From positions 28,923,757 to 28,987,756 of the forward strand of contig NC_067132.1 in the NCBI RefSeq assembly GCF_021347895.1: DNA of 64,000 nucleotides, in the 5' to 3' direction. Below, in pieces: positions 33,521 to 45,950 of the stretch (position 1 is the first letter of the stretch; each line of letters starts with the position of its first letter). The notes under the pieces were generated by a model. That model ran no database searches. It saw nothing but the letters and a program-made list of their open reading frames with translations, and was not told the DNA's origin. The stretch is from Acanthochromis polyacanthus (lineage: Eukaryota; Chordata; Actinopteri; Pomacentridae). The translations under genes and the position numbers were made by a program.

Positions 33521-35879
33521 TTGCAATGGGGTTATCTATTCTTAAAGCCCCATCAGCTTCAAAAAATGGGGTCCTGAATGATTATTTGCATTTCTGGCAC
33601 AATTAGAACAGTTTTCTACAGGACAGATTTCTGTATTTGTGTTGTGTCATTGGTCTCCTCTCTGTTCTGAGTTGGTAAAAAGTTGAAGCCTGCACCGATC
33701 GATCCTTTGCAATCAAAATCTGACAATAGTTCTAATTCCGTATGCTCAAGCAGCCACACTAATGTCACTCAAATCTGATTAAAATCACACCTGCACAGTG
33801 CAGATGGAACAGATCAGATGAGTTTCTTAGCGTTATACTCTTGAAAAAACAATACCTACAGACGATATTTTTTTTTCTCCAAAAAAATAAAAAACCATCT
33901 TAAAACCGCACACACAGTGGACCAACAGCATTTCAGACAGATGGATTTACTGTTGTCCCTCAGCCGGTGCAACCCTTCTTGATACTAGATTGCCTTTTGA
34001 GTAGAGCAGTCCACACGAGCAATTTCCTGTAAAACGTTACTCTCTAATCTTTGCCATCTTAAACCATCCACACCATTCAGTCCTCTATGTGATGTAGTTA
34101 AAACACATCTGATGTAACCTACAGGCTCAAGAATTCCACATGGCCTCGTCTGTTTGGTCAAGCTATGACATTTTACCTGCAAATGTCTTGGGTTTGTGGT
34201 TAGAAATACTGAATCAACCACATTACTAAATCATTTTCTGAAAATCCTCATCCTAATATGAACATATGAAGCAACATTTTCATTGTTTTAAGGTTATATT
34301 ATTTGCTTTATTTGCATTCATGTATATGTCAGTGGAAATTTGAATGAGTTTTCGGTTCAGCTTTCAATATCGAGTATGTCGTATAAACTATAAAGAAAAA
34401 AACATACTGGCTTATTTCCTCATCATGTCTTGTCAGCTCTGAGTCACAACATTTACAGTGTATATAACAGTGAGTCACAGTCTGAGCAAAAAGTGCCCAA
34501 AAGTGATAAAACATCCACAGAAACTTTTTAGACCATCTGTATTATGTTGAATATGATCCAACATTTTCTCCACCGACATGGGTTCAACTAATCATACAGT
34601 AGTTTCAGCCAATTTTCTGTGTTTTTTAACTGATAATTGTTGGAAACATATGGAGAAGTGGGTGTTGGTGCACGAATTTTTGGAGCTACTGGCTTCAAAA
34701 AGGGAGCTAGCGACAAATTCATCTGATCCCGAAGCTTTTCTCAGCTTTTAATTGAATGATGCAGAAACAATTCCAGACTTATTTGCTCTCAGAGTGACCT
34801 GAAACGACTCCAAAAAAAACCTTTCGATCTGTGTCAGACATCCACGTCTCTCCAGAGGACCCTGACATTTGACGACAGAGCTTTGACATGGATGTTAAGA
34901 GCCGGGGGGCGTTTGATTGAAAAAATAACACAACTATCTATACGCCCCAAGGTTGCAAAGAGATCAGGACAGGCGCCGCTGTTTACCAAGGCTCGGCTCA
35001 TAATAATCCCTCTCGCAATATTGTCCCCATCAAAACACCATGTTTGTTATTGTAAACTACACATTTTGGAGTGCCGTTCCACGCCCCGCAATGTGTTCTC
35101 TAACTTCTTACAGCTTGTCTAATTTTCACACGACAGAGGCCGGCGGAGCAGACAAATGTGCCATTAGCTTTGCAGAAAGAAAGAGGCCCTGTCATCTAAA
35201 CCATTATAATATAAATATTTGATTACGACATAAAAGGTCTCTCTTGTAAGTTAGCCTGGCCATGCATACAAAGAGGGGGATTTAAGCGTGTGCAGCACAC
35301 CACAGCGGGTCAAACAATTTTAGATCAGCACAAAAACCAACGTGTTCTTTGGCGTTCATTAAATATTAACAATGCTTTCGCTAAATCTTCTAACTTACAC
35401 TGATTACCGCAGCGGAGATCCTTGAAAATCTGTGCTAGCGCTCGGGCATCTAATGAGAGCAGAAGTGGGAAGCATTCGTCAATATCTGATGTCCACGAAT
35501 GCTTGAGAACAACTGGATCTCAGAAGAGCTCATCATCACCATGGCACGTTTAGAAGGAACCTCATCAGTGCTTCAAGAGGACACAGAACCAAATGGATGC
35601 GGAGAACCTCAAAGATTATTTGATGCCTTGTCGCTTTCTGTTTATGCTCACATTAAACTTCACAACAACTATAAGTAACAACAACTGGAGGAGAAAATGA
35701 AGGACAAACTGATCATTAGGAATAAATCTTGAAGCATCTTCATGGTTCAGTTTGATCATATATACATTCATCAATTCTAAAAATAATTGTTCAGCTGCTC
35801 AGCATGATTACCTTTCTGATCTATGAGCATCCAGATATGCGGTTTTCATAACCACTGGGGGCTTGTTAAAATGAATTTC
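33521..35879. other. Single-copy sequence, no gene seen
   Basis: No exon recognised. 35100-35230 is non-repetitive and AT-rich with CpG-free homeobox-like words (cattataatataaatatttgattac) and could be a conserved element. The minus-strand frame at 33985-34221 matches nothing known to me. Confidence 0.35.
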
Positions 35880-38480
35880 TGATTTTGTGTTGTTGCCTGT
35901 CAATATGATCCTGATTAATTAGCAACAGTTCGGTGGTTAAGTCAAGAAAAACATCTCGATTTGCATCTTTGTGTCACTGAAAATGGAAAATTTTGCACCA
36001 ACAGGTTTGACATTAAGCCAGTCTCATTGAAACTCAGCACGTCCTGAGCAAACCTTTTGCTTTTAAAGAACCCCTTAACCCTGTAAACCCCAAAATCCAC
36101 TCACACGTTTGAAAGGTATGACATTTAAAAATAACAAGGTGACCGAGACAGAATTAATTAGCAACATTTTAATGAAATGTGAATCCTTTTAGCTGTCAAA
36201 GCAAGAAAAATGTCTCTATTTGCATCATTATGTTACTGAAAATGGAAAATTTTGCAACGATAGTGGAAGCTGAACAATTTATAACATCTATTTGTCACTT
36301 CTTTTGGCATCAAATACACAAAAAATGCTAATAATTAAAATATGCATCAATTCTAGTATGCAAGTTACAATATACACACACAGTTCCATAACAAATAAAA
36401 AAAATCCTCAAAATGACACCATTTATCTCAGCCACAAACTCTAAAAACAGAACTATTTATGCAATTTTTAACTTTCTGACTGTCTTTGAGCTATTCACCT
36501 GTGACGTGTGGTTCCATCAGGAAAAATACCCAAATGCACTGCTTTTTCATTCTCCATGCAACATTTAAAAATTATGTTCTAACTAGGTTTTTTCAGTGTG
36601 ACTCTGTCAATCCACTGATTAGGTGGCCAAGAGATAATTAATTAGCAACATTCTGATAGTACATGAATCATTTCAGTTGTCAAATCAAGAAAAAATATCT
36701 AGATTTGCTTCTTTATGTCACTGAAAATGAAAAAGTTTGCACCAATAGTGGAAGCTGAAGAATTTCTAACATCTATTTATCACTTTTTTGGCATCAAATG
36801 CACAAAACATGACTATTTGAAGGTAGCTAACAATGAAAATATCCATTAATTGTGGCCCCTAAGCTGCAATTGTAGCATTTTTTCCTTTGATTTCTTGCAA
36901 TATGTTTGTTTTTCCTGTCATATTGGGTATAATGACCAAAAAAACTTCAAAATTACAACCCAAACTGAGAAGCAATTTTCATAAAGCGTAGAGAAATGTC
37001 ACAGATGTTCACACAAACACTCATATCAGCTTCGAATAACTGCCCTCATCACCTGCAGTTTGTGTAAAGACGCAAAGCCAGACTCCCATTTGGCTGGAAG
37101 CGCATCCAGACAAGATTCACGGCCTGAATGACTGCGGCGCTCCGCTTAAAGGTTGAAGGAGTTGCCCTCTAATAAATTTCTCTGCAGTGACCAGAGTCTC
37201 CTGCTCATGAATAATAAAGGGGTTGCACTGATCCTATTTTTCACTCAGACATCCGCCTCATCTAACATTTGACACTGCAATATCGCTCTCCAAAGAGCAC
37301 AGCGGCAGAAGCCCCGTCTCAGACCTGCACGGCCGAGCCACATTCATGTTGGCTTTCATTACGGTGTCACTTACAAGGCTAAGTGATTGCAAATTCATTT
37401 ACTTTGAGGAACTGAGACTTCTTCTCGCCTGGCAGGTTTATAAAGTCATGGATGTGAGAACAGAGAGCCTTGTGATGAATGCACGGAGGAATGTTTCCAA
37501 GCAGCATCATTTCTTCAGTAGCGGCTGAGGCCTTTATTTACTTCTGCCACAGAGAAACCTGCGGCTTTTACTTTAAACACAGCGAGATTAAGTACATTTA
37601 ATTACACTTTACAGCTGTAGCTATTAGGAGGTAAGGAGGAACACGATACTTCCTCTGTTTTCACTGTTTGTCAACGAGATGTCATTGCAAATGAGGTGAC
37701 CGACCTCCCTCCTACTGTTACAGTATACTGCTCCACTTTATTGCTGCTTGGTTTGAAATTAAGACGATTTCAGTGAAACTCAGCACCTCCTGAGAAAATC
37801 TTTCACATTAACACCATGGCTGCTTGGTCCCTGCTACATTTTTTAGGTGCAAGTGTTGGTTTTGAATGAGTACTTTAACCCTCACTACCCCCCAAAAAAG
37901 TGCCACAGGTTTAAAAAAATAATAAATAAAAAAGAGACAAAATGTCACCATTTATCTGAGCAACAAACAAAAACAGCAAAGAATCATCTAATTTCCTACT
38001 TTATGATGGTCCTCGAACTATTCACCTGTGATTTGTGATTTGCTCAGACAAGAAAAAATTTAATTCTACCCTTAAAATAGGCCGCTTTCAATCAACAAGA
38101 AATGGTCTTGTTTAAACCAGATTTTGTAAAAACAAAACAAAACAAAAAAAAACATGATCATGACTACTTGTTCCCTGCAACATTTTTTAGGTGCAAGTGT
38201 CGGTTTTGAATGAGTACCTTTACCCTCAGAACCCCAAAAGTGATAGCAAGTGTAAAAACAAAAAGAAAAACTGAAAAGAGATTGCCAAAAGCACATCATT
38301 TATCTGAGCCACAAACTGTAAAAACAGGCGTTTAGGGAACATCTGTAAACTGCAGCATCAATTGATGACTGATGCGTTTAGGGACAGAAATTAGTCTGTA
38401 ACTTTCAACTTTCTGACAGTCCTTGAACTGCTCACCTGTCACTCGTGGTTCCCTCAGGAAAACTGTACCCTTAAAAAAAT
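35880..38480. repeat. Locally amplified dispersed repeat, several partial copies
   Basis: aattagcaaca recurs at 35917, 36156 and 36640, each followed by gtcaagaaaaa...atttgcatctttatgtcactgaaaatggaaaa...tttgcacc. A second module, gaaactcagcac-tcctgag...ccctgctacattttttaggtgcaagtgttggttttgaatgagtac, occurs near 36030 (in part), 37770 and 38160. A third, ctttctgac...cttgaactattcacctgtgact, occurs at 36470, 37990 and 38410. The modules appear in the same relative order with different deletions, as in an old segmental tandem duplication. No coding capacity. Confidence 0.7.
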
Positions 38481-39357
38481 CCAAAACAGGAATAGATTGT
38501 GTGAAAACCAAAAATTAGGTGTTTCTCAAGACCATCAGGAAGTCACTGTGAACTCAGCTGTGACCACCAGTCATATGACACATTTTTAGCTGAACTGGGA
38601 TGAACTGCAGTCTGTTTTTGCACAGAGCAGACAGAAGACATGTATGGAAATAAATTATAAGTGTAGGCAGGTAGAGCCCACATTTATTTTCCCCAGTAAC
38701 ATCTGCTTGTTTTTGAAATTAAATTTAGTGTTTGCATTGTTTTTATTAAGGTTTAGTGGTAACACAACCTTGTTATCCTACACAAAAGGACATGTTTGAG
38801 TCCTTTCTACCTCTAGCAATGTTTGTGCCATTTTGATAGAGGTGCAGGACTTTACACTGCAGTGAAAAATGAGTTCACTGTGAGGAAAACACACACACAT
38901 AAAAAAAAAATCACATGATGCTACAATGAACATTAGTAGAATGAATGAGCAACTCATGAGTCCTGTTGTTGAACTAATTAGCATGCAGTGCATTAACTTA
39001 TAATGGGACCACAGACTGCATATGAAGAAGCCACAGTGATGTCACCAATTAGTTTGTGGACTGTAGTCACAGATAATGGTACACTTTAGAGGATGTAATG
39101 AAATGAAAAAGCAGTTTGTGGTGCACCAAGCATGAGCTGTGTGAGAGTGGAATCAATGTTCAGCTCTTAGGTCATCATTTATTCATACGTCAATCGTCTG
39201 CTAATGTTTTATTCATAATCAATAGTGGACATGTTTAGTTATATTTAGAGAAACTCAATTCTTAAGTTTGGAGTTGCACATTGACTGCTGCTTATTGTGA
39301 TGTCTGTTTAAAAATAGCAAATAGAGACAGAAATAGAGATACTGGGTCTTTTCATAT
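38481..39357. other. Single-copy sequence, no gene seen
   Basis: No exon or repeat family recognised. It includes a CA-rich patch (38886-38900) followed by a short poly-A run. Confidence 0.4.
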
Positions 39358-39970
39358 TTAGGGGTTTCAAACATGCGGCCCACAGGCCAAAATCGGTCCG
39401 CCAGAGGGTCAAATCCGGTCCCTTGATGACTTTGTAAAGTGTAAAAATTACAGAGAAGACATTAACTGCACACTGTAAATTTGTAAAACTATGAATTTAA
39501 AATAATTTTGGGACCATGACAAGTTGTTTGATCATTAAAAAAAATTATTTTGCTCATTGCTTTTTTGTTGTTTTCTCATTTTTGTCATTTTGTGTCATTT
39601 TTGTCATATTTTGTATTTTTTGTTGTTGTTTTTTTGTCTGACTTTTGTCATTTGTCTCATGTTTTTGACATTGTGTGTTTCCTGGTTATCTCAGTTATAT
39701 TATTTGTCTGATTTTTGTCATATTATGTTTTGCTTTATTCATTGTTTTGTCTTTCGTTTTTGTCGTTTAATGTGTTTTTTTTGTCTGGCTAGTGTTGTCG
39801 TTTTGTCACTTTTGTCATTTTTTGTCTCTTTTTAGTCATTTGTAAGTTTCTTTATTGCTTTGTCACTTTTGTCTCATTTGTGTCTCTTTTTCTGTTTTGT
39901 TTCGTGTGCATTTTGTCATTTTGTGTCTCATTGTGGCAATATTTTGTCCTGTTTTTGTTGTTAACATTAT
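39358..39970 (-). mobile_element. hAT-like element fragment with expanded minisatellite
   Basis: Begins taggggtttcaaacatgcgg (degenerate terminus) and continues ccagagggtcaaatccgg and gtgtaaaaattacagagaag, colinear with the copy at 16847-17692. It then enters a ttttgtc minisatellite (39553-39965). The far half of the element is missing. Confidence 0.8.
39553..39965. repeat. ttttgtc-type minisatellite
   Basis: Same words as the array at 17036-17430 and the same position in the host element, but a different order and length. The Phe/Leu-rich plus-strand frame of 92 codons is an artefact. Confidence 0.85.
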
Positions 39971-40895
39971 TCTATATTAAATGACACCTGAAACTAGCTG
40001 TGAAGCCCATAAACTCCTTAGAAAAATGTTTATTTCAGGAACAAATTAAGTGAGAAGTGTGTTTTTTTTCTCATAGATTTCTATACAATCACATTTATTT
40101 TGCTAACAGAGGAGTCGCCCCCTGCTGGTTGTTGGAAAAACATGCAGATTTAAGATCACTTCTGTGTTCGATTCACTTTTAAGACCAGGACATCCATCTT
40201 TTATATGCAGTCGTTTAATGTTAAACTCATTGTTATTCAGCTGAACTACAACTCAACTGTTTTATTCTGCTTTTCTAAGGAACTGCTCTGTTTTCCTCAG
40301 CTGTGACTTGAATATCATTCACTGCGCTCCACATTTTACTGCAACATTCTTCCGCATTAAGGCTCTATAACTACCATCAGTAAAATCAGTTGTGGTACAA
40401 GTATTTTAAGAGCAGCAGCAGGGATTGATTCAAGACATTTACATTGTTAAAGAGAAAAAAAGACACACAGATTCCAACGATGCAGCCGAGAGTAAAACCT
40501 TAAAAGGTCTGCCTCCTCATTATAGCTCCATCAATACCCGCAGACACCATCATATGGGTTTCCTTATCCGACTATATTCTGAGAGTGAGGTTGAATATAC
40601 AATGTGTATAAATACTGCATGAAGCTATAAAGCACCCGGTCTAAGTGGGTCATAAATTACATGTGCACATTAATTCTCAGACCGATATCAGCTGAGTTAT
40701 GGCCCCTCTAGTTCCAAGCAGGAAAAAGGACCAACAACATCCTGCAAGCCGTTACAGCTAAAACATGATGGATGTGTGAGCCGTGAGGGTGGTAAAGCAG
40801 CTTTGTACAGTAATGTTTGGAAGCTAAACACAGAGAAGACTGCATTAAATCACAGCGAGGTGCAGATAGAAGAGAGTATGTGGTGCAAAGAAATG
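39966..40895. other. Single-copy sequence, no gene seen
   Basis: No exon recognised on either strand. Confidence 0.4.
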
Positions 40896-41002
40896 TACAC
40901 TACCAGTTAAAAGTTTGGACTCACCTTCTTATTTAATGGTTCTTCTTTATTTTCATGACTATTTACATTGTAGATTTGTCCAAACTACTGACTGGTAATG
41001 TA
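40896..41002. mobile_element. 107-bp deletion derivative of the Tc1-like transposon
   Basis: tacactaccagttaaaag ... ttatttaatggttcttcttt ... catgactatttacattgtag reproduces the left ~80 bases of the element at 19148-20666. The last 27 bases (tccaaactactgactggtaatgta) reproduce its right end. Everything between has been deleted, leaving a miniature element with both termini. Confidence 0.85.
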
Positions 41003-41071
41003 AATGTTCATAATATTATTCTTCATGTGTGCTGCAGTGGTAAAATAATTCAGAAATAGAGGTAATACTGC

Positions 41072-41090
41072 AAAAAAAAAAAAAAAAAAA
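41072..41090. repeat. Poly-A run
   Basis: Nineteen A residues after ctg. No retroposon body is recognisable upstream. Confidence 0.9.
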
Positions 41091-43461
41091 GGTTTTCAAG
41101 TTTAGGAAACTGGAATAAGTCATATTTTTTTTGCTTAATTAGTAAGTTAACAGGCTTAAAAGCAGCACTTTAGCAAAATCACATGCCTGAGAGCGTTTTG
41201 ACAAAGAATTCCCACAATCAAAGCAACACGGGCTGTGATTCACAAAGGATCAAGCTCATCATGATGTGTAAACTGATTATTGTGTGTAAAATCTCTGAAG
41301 TGCCTCATTAAATGACAACTCAATTTTCCAATTAAACAGCTGCTAATTTTCTGCTGTTTGACTGTTTAATTAATTGTAGCAGGAGTGTTATTCATTTGAA
41401 GTTAGCTTTATGAAGGCCCCGATGATACACAAACGTCTTTTCTTTTTCTAACATCGTCTTGCATTAGTGGGGAAACCAGTGACATGCCAGAATGACATTT
41501 GCCACAGATTCCCCACAATCAGACACACAATGCCTTCCTGTCAGCATCGGCGCTTCCAACAAAAGATGGAGAGAATCGTGAAGAAGGAGAGCCAGAGAAG
41601 GGTGTCGGGAGGCATTGATGAATGAGGAAAAATGTATTGTCCCTGTTTTATGAAGTGATGAAGAAAGACAAGACAAGGTACAAGGCGGACTGCTCGGCAC
41701 TCGGCTGCAGTCGAATTACAGAGAGCAGCCATGCATAAAACGCACACATCTGGGGAGAAATACAGTGAAAAACAAGCTGCAATTGCAAATAAGTGCATCT
41801 CGGATTACCTACAGAACACAATGTCTGTCTCAAAGGTTATTAAAAAAAACCTGCTAAAAAAAAAAAAAAAGCTCCAAAAATGCGCTACAAAAAATTATTT
41901 GTTTTTACTCATTCCAAATTTAACAATTTGCTATTATCTTAAAGATAATTCCTTGTAAAACAAATAATACATACTAGCACTAGCAAATAACATGCCAAAT
42001 CATGTCCACATAAAAAAATTGTATTTTTAGAAATAATAATCTTGACTAAAATTACTAATTTGTATTTAAATAGGGGAAAAATGTAGTTATTTTGCAGATA
42101 TTTACTGTTATTTAAAAGAAAAAGAAAAAAAATGTAAGAAGAAAGTATTAATTTACATGTAGACTGCAAAATTATACATAAATACATGCAATAATCAGCA
42201 CAAAGTGTATTTAAAAGCTATAAATATCAACATTATACTCTTATTTTCATTGAAATTCACAGTTTTTACAGAGATCTGCCATTTTCTGAAAGAAAAATCA
42301 TGTCCATTGAGAATTTAAAACTGGTAGTTATTTTTTAAACTCTCTTTTACAGACATTTCCTTTACTACCAAATAAAATATCAGAATTTATTTTCCGATTT
42401 CATTTGCATACCGACTGTAATTTGATTTTAAAAAAACACAAAAAAGGAAACACAGGACAAAACTATACATAATGTCCACATGATGCAAAATCTACATTTT
42501 TACGAGTAGCAATTTGTTCTTTTACACTATGCGACCGTCAGTAAAATAACACTGTTGAACTGTATTTAAATGAACTCTAATTATTTTACAGGCATTTGGT
42601 CTTTAACAGTTTTTACAGCACTTGAGAACAGTATTCCAGTTTTTAAAAAAATGATTTTCTCTGGCACCTTTGCCACCAGATATTTACTGTTTAGTTACAG
42701 AATTTCCTGTTTTTCTACAAAATGTTTTATACAAGTCAAAGTGTGCTTTAGTCAGTCGAGATGTGGTTTTGGCAGACAGCTCCAGCATTCTGCCCTCTAG
42801 CCGTGCTGTGATTTCTAATACATTTTACATCCACTGTGCTACGACGACCACATCACCAAAAATGAGCTGACCACCAGTCTGTGAGAGACCGAGAGTAGGT
42901 GTCAAATCTGAATTAACTGACTTACAGAACAGGGTGGTTTCTCTACAAGCTCAAAACAAGAAGTCATTTAGCTTACAGTACACTCTCCAAACTCATCATT
43001 CAGCAAGTTTGGAGTGGACTTTTTGAACTCTGGAGGCTTTTTCCTGCAGTAGTTCAGTTCTTCAGGGGAGGTCGGAACAATGCCAAGGGAACTCAGAAAT
43101 AACTACAACCTCAAATTCAGCTCTTGTTTCTCTTCCAAGGCAACTGAGGTTTCTACGGGGGAAAGAACATAATCAGAACTCGAATATAAAGCAGTAAACA
43201 ACCTTAAAAAAAAAGAAAAGTGGAGAAATGAATGTTGACTTTTAATATGCAACAAGGACTGCACTGGAAAGTGTTGCACAGCAAAGCACACCAAGGACAA
43301 ATTCTGATTATACGAAATTCCGTTAAGCCTACAAATAAAATAACACCACAGTCTTAATGACATGCAGGCAAATCTGTTCAATACAGAAGCTTTTCAGGAG
43401 CCCAGCTTGGTTTAGCTAGGACCACAAGATTTTTAAGAGCAACTAAAATACATTCTTACCA
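41091..43461. other. AT-rich single-copy sequence, no gene seen
   Basis: No exon recognised. 41850-42560 is very AT-rich with several A-runs. Phrases such as atttactgt-ttag, acagttttta and ttttacaggcatt recur loosely at 42090, 42250, 42350, 42590 and 42690 and may mark an old degenerate tandem repeat. Confidence 0.35.
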
Positions 43462-44145
43462 GAAGTATGCATCGGCGGTTATAACATAAATATCAAACGT
43501 TACGCAGATGACACAGTGCTGATAGCGAACAGACTTGCAAACCATAGTATCGAAATCAACACAGAGAGCGAGAACTTGATGTGTCTTTAAACAAAAAGAA
43601 AACAGAATTAATGGTAATTTCAAAGAAAAATATTATCCCAACCTGTAACATGGAATTACAGCAAGAAATACTGAAGCATCATTTCAAACATCCCGGCTCA
43701 TGGATGACATCAGATGGGAGGTGTGAGACAGATATCAGATGGAGCGCAGCAATGGCCAGAACAGCATTTATGAAAATGAGAAATATGATGACAAATAAGA
43801 AAAATCCCTGCAGCAGAGATGTGGTTTTACAGACGCATGCTACGTATATCTTAAATGGACAGAATAAGCAATGAAGATGTTTTAAAATGACTAAACACAA
43901 ATTATATGCTGTCGAATAAAATTAGGAAACAGCAACCAACAGTTTTTGGACACATCATACGAATAGAAACCCTGGAATATATTGTCACAACTGGAAAAAC
44001 CAATGGGAAAAGAAGCCGAGGCAAACAGAGAATGAAAATGATAGACTGTCTGACATCATGGCTACACATGGAACGATCAACAGTCACAGTTCAGAAAGCA
44101 AAAGATCAGATTAGATGGAGGGAAATGATCGCCTTCGCTGAATAG
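43462..44145 (+). pseudogene. Non-LTR retrotransposon reverse transcriptase remnant
   Basis: Frame 1 reads EVCIGGYNINIKRYADDTVL and then IANRLANHSIEIN, containing the catalytic YADD box of reverse transcriptase at 43501-43512. After a frameshift, SLNKKKTELMVISKKN and GSWMTSDGRCETDIRWSA then MARTAFMKMRNMMTNKK (about 43582-43805) follow. A deletion and a second shift lead to MWFYRRMLRIS, then stops, then the C-terminal KQQPTVFGHIIRIETLEYIV, GKRSRGKQRMKMIDCLTSWL and IRWREMIAFAE, ending with TAG at 44143-44145. The order (YADD, KKTE, GS-DGRCETDIRxR, MWFxRRMLRI, FGHxxR, RGRQR, WREM) is that of LINE proteins annotated as endonuclease-reverse transcriptases. About 30-40 residues expected before MWF are missing. 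It is dead; the clade cannot be fixed from this piece. Confidence 0.85.
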
Positions 44146-45644
44146 CATGGCACACGACTGATTGAAAATACATTGGCATAAAATGTGCTTTTCAAAGGTT
44201 TTTCAAAAGAATCAAGCTCTTGATTGACACAGATTTGCTGCCGAGGCCTGAACACGTGACCTTCTTGTTAGGACAAAGTGCATCTGATCACACAACCACC
44301 CCGCGGCTCAACACAGATCCTGCATCAGCGCTTGCTCTTCCGTCGCCAGCCGACATCTTCAAGGCTATAGAAATAATGACAGTGGGGCTCAGAAATCAGG
44401 ATGCATTGGGCCGAATGAAGCCTTCTGTTTTATTTTCCTCAGGACGACTTCAGAGAGAAATCACGGCGAACTGCAGCTGTAAACAGAATTGCTTATGAGC
44501 GGCTCGATGTAATGACGGGGAAAGCCTGCTTCGAACTTCTGTGAGGGAAAACTTGGGTGACCCTGGGATGACTCGCATGTTGCCTGAGAAACAGATTGTC
44601 TATAGGATATAATGTATGAGCTGAACTGCCTCCGACTGGTACCAGGAGAAGCAGTGGGTGGGTGAGAAAAGAAATCGCTCCGAAGGATGAAGTGCAGAAA
44701 ACTTGACTGACCCTGAAATGACTTGTATTTCACACACTGACTTTACGCGCTGCCAAAGGCGACAAAACGCTTCCTGGACGCGAGATTCCTTGTCTGAATT
44801 CATGCTGACGTGTCATAAACTGTGAAATTACAAACACCTTGGGATACAACACTCGCTGCATTAATCACCGCGGTGCTAATCGCTGATTACTACAGAGCCC
44901 AGATCTGAAGAGAGTGACAGCGGAGAGGAATGTGCAATGATAAGAAACAATGTTTTGGTGGAAAGGCTGAGATAACGGCTGGTTGCTTCCATTAAATCTG
45001 GAGGGAATGTGAGCATCGCAGACAGTTTGAAACTTTAACCATTTACATCCTGCTATGTTCAATCTTTATTACAAATATGGATTTTCACATATTTCAGCAA
45101 TTTTGCAGGTAGGACCTTGGAGTGCAATCATCAACAACACTGTGACTGCACTCAGTTAACTGAAACAAAACACCCACAAACAGAGGACTCTAGCATTTGT
45201 ACTCAAGCAGGAATATGTGACATGAAAAAAAGGAAGAAAATCCTACCAGAAAGGAAAATTAAAGGAAAATTTTTAAAGTTATTTCATTTTTTGGACTCAT
45301 ATAAGCTACACTACAGACTGTAAACACATCACATTATAAGTATAGTGGCCTTTTAACAAACCGGGTTGAATAGCTTCCTCTTTTAGCTCCGTTTTGGTCT
45401 CCACCACCTTCTGAGGGCAAAAGCTGGCTGTTTAACCGCTAAATGATTGACTAGTTCAAGTGTTGATGAGAGTGGTGAACTAAAACAGTAAAGAAAGGAA
45501 CTCGAAAACCAAACAATGAGCTAAATTTGCAACACAAAAAGCTCTGTAGAGATGCAGGAAAGCAATGAATTAGGAGATCATTTTCTGTGGCTTTGTCACT
45601 GCAACCACAATGTTCAAATTACACATTAAATCTGTGAATAATCT
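44146..45644. other. Single-copy sequence, no gene seen
   Basis: No exon recognised. The first bases may include the retrotransposon 3' tail, but no poly-A or microsatellite end is evident to mark its limit. Confidence 0.35.
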
Positions 45645-45950
45645 ATACTCTACCGGTCATTAACATTAAACTAATCAGAAACAACGGTTACATTATTAAT
45701 GTGGTAAATGACTATTCTGGCTGGAAATGGCTGATTTTAATGGAATATCTCCATAGGGGTACAGAGGAACATTTCCAGCAACCATCACTCCTGTGTGCTA
45801 ATGCTACATTGTGTTAGCTAATGGTGGAGTAGGGCTAGTTGATGTTTAGAAAACCCTTGAGAAATTATGTTAGCACATGAATAAAAGTGTGAGTTTTCAT
45901 GGAAAACATGAAATTGTCTGAGTGACTCCAAACTTTTGAATGGTAGCGTA
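45645..45950 (-). mobile_element. Tc1/mariner-type miniature element, internally deleted copy
   Basis: Starts tactctaccggtcattaac, skips about 60 bases of the standard left part, then runs aatgtggtaaatgactattc ... acttttgaatggtagcgta at 45950. It is colinear with 16744-18109 minus that copy's insertions. The gtctagac site used by hAT insertions elsewhere is lost in this copy. Confidence 0.85.

Noticed and set aside
33985..34221. 78-codon minus-strand frame
   Set aside because: No known motif, no splice signals and ordinary composition; most likely chance.
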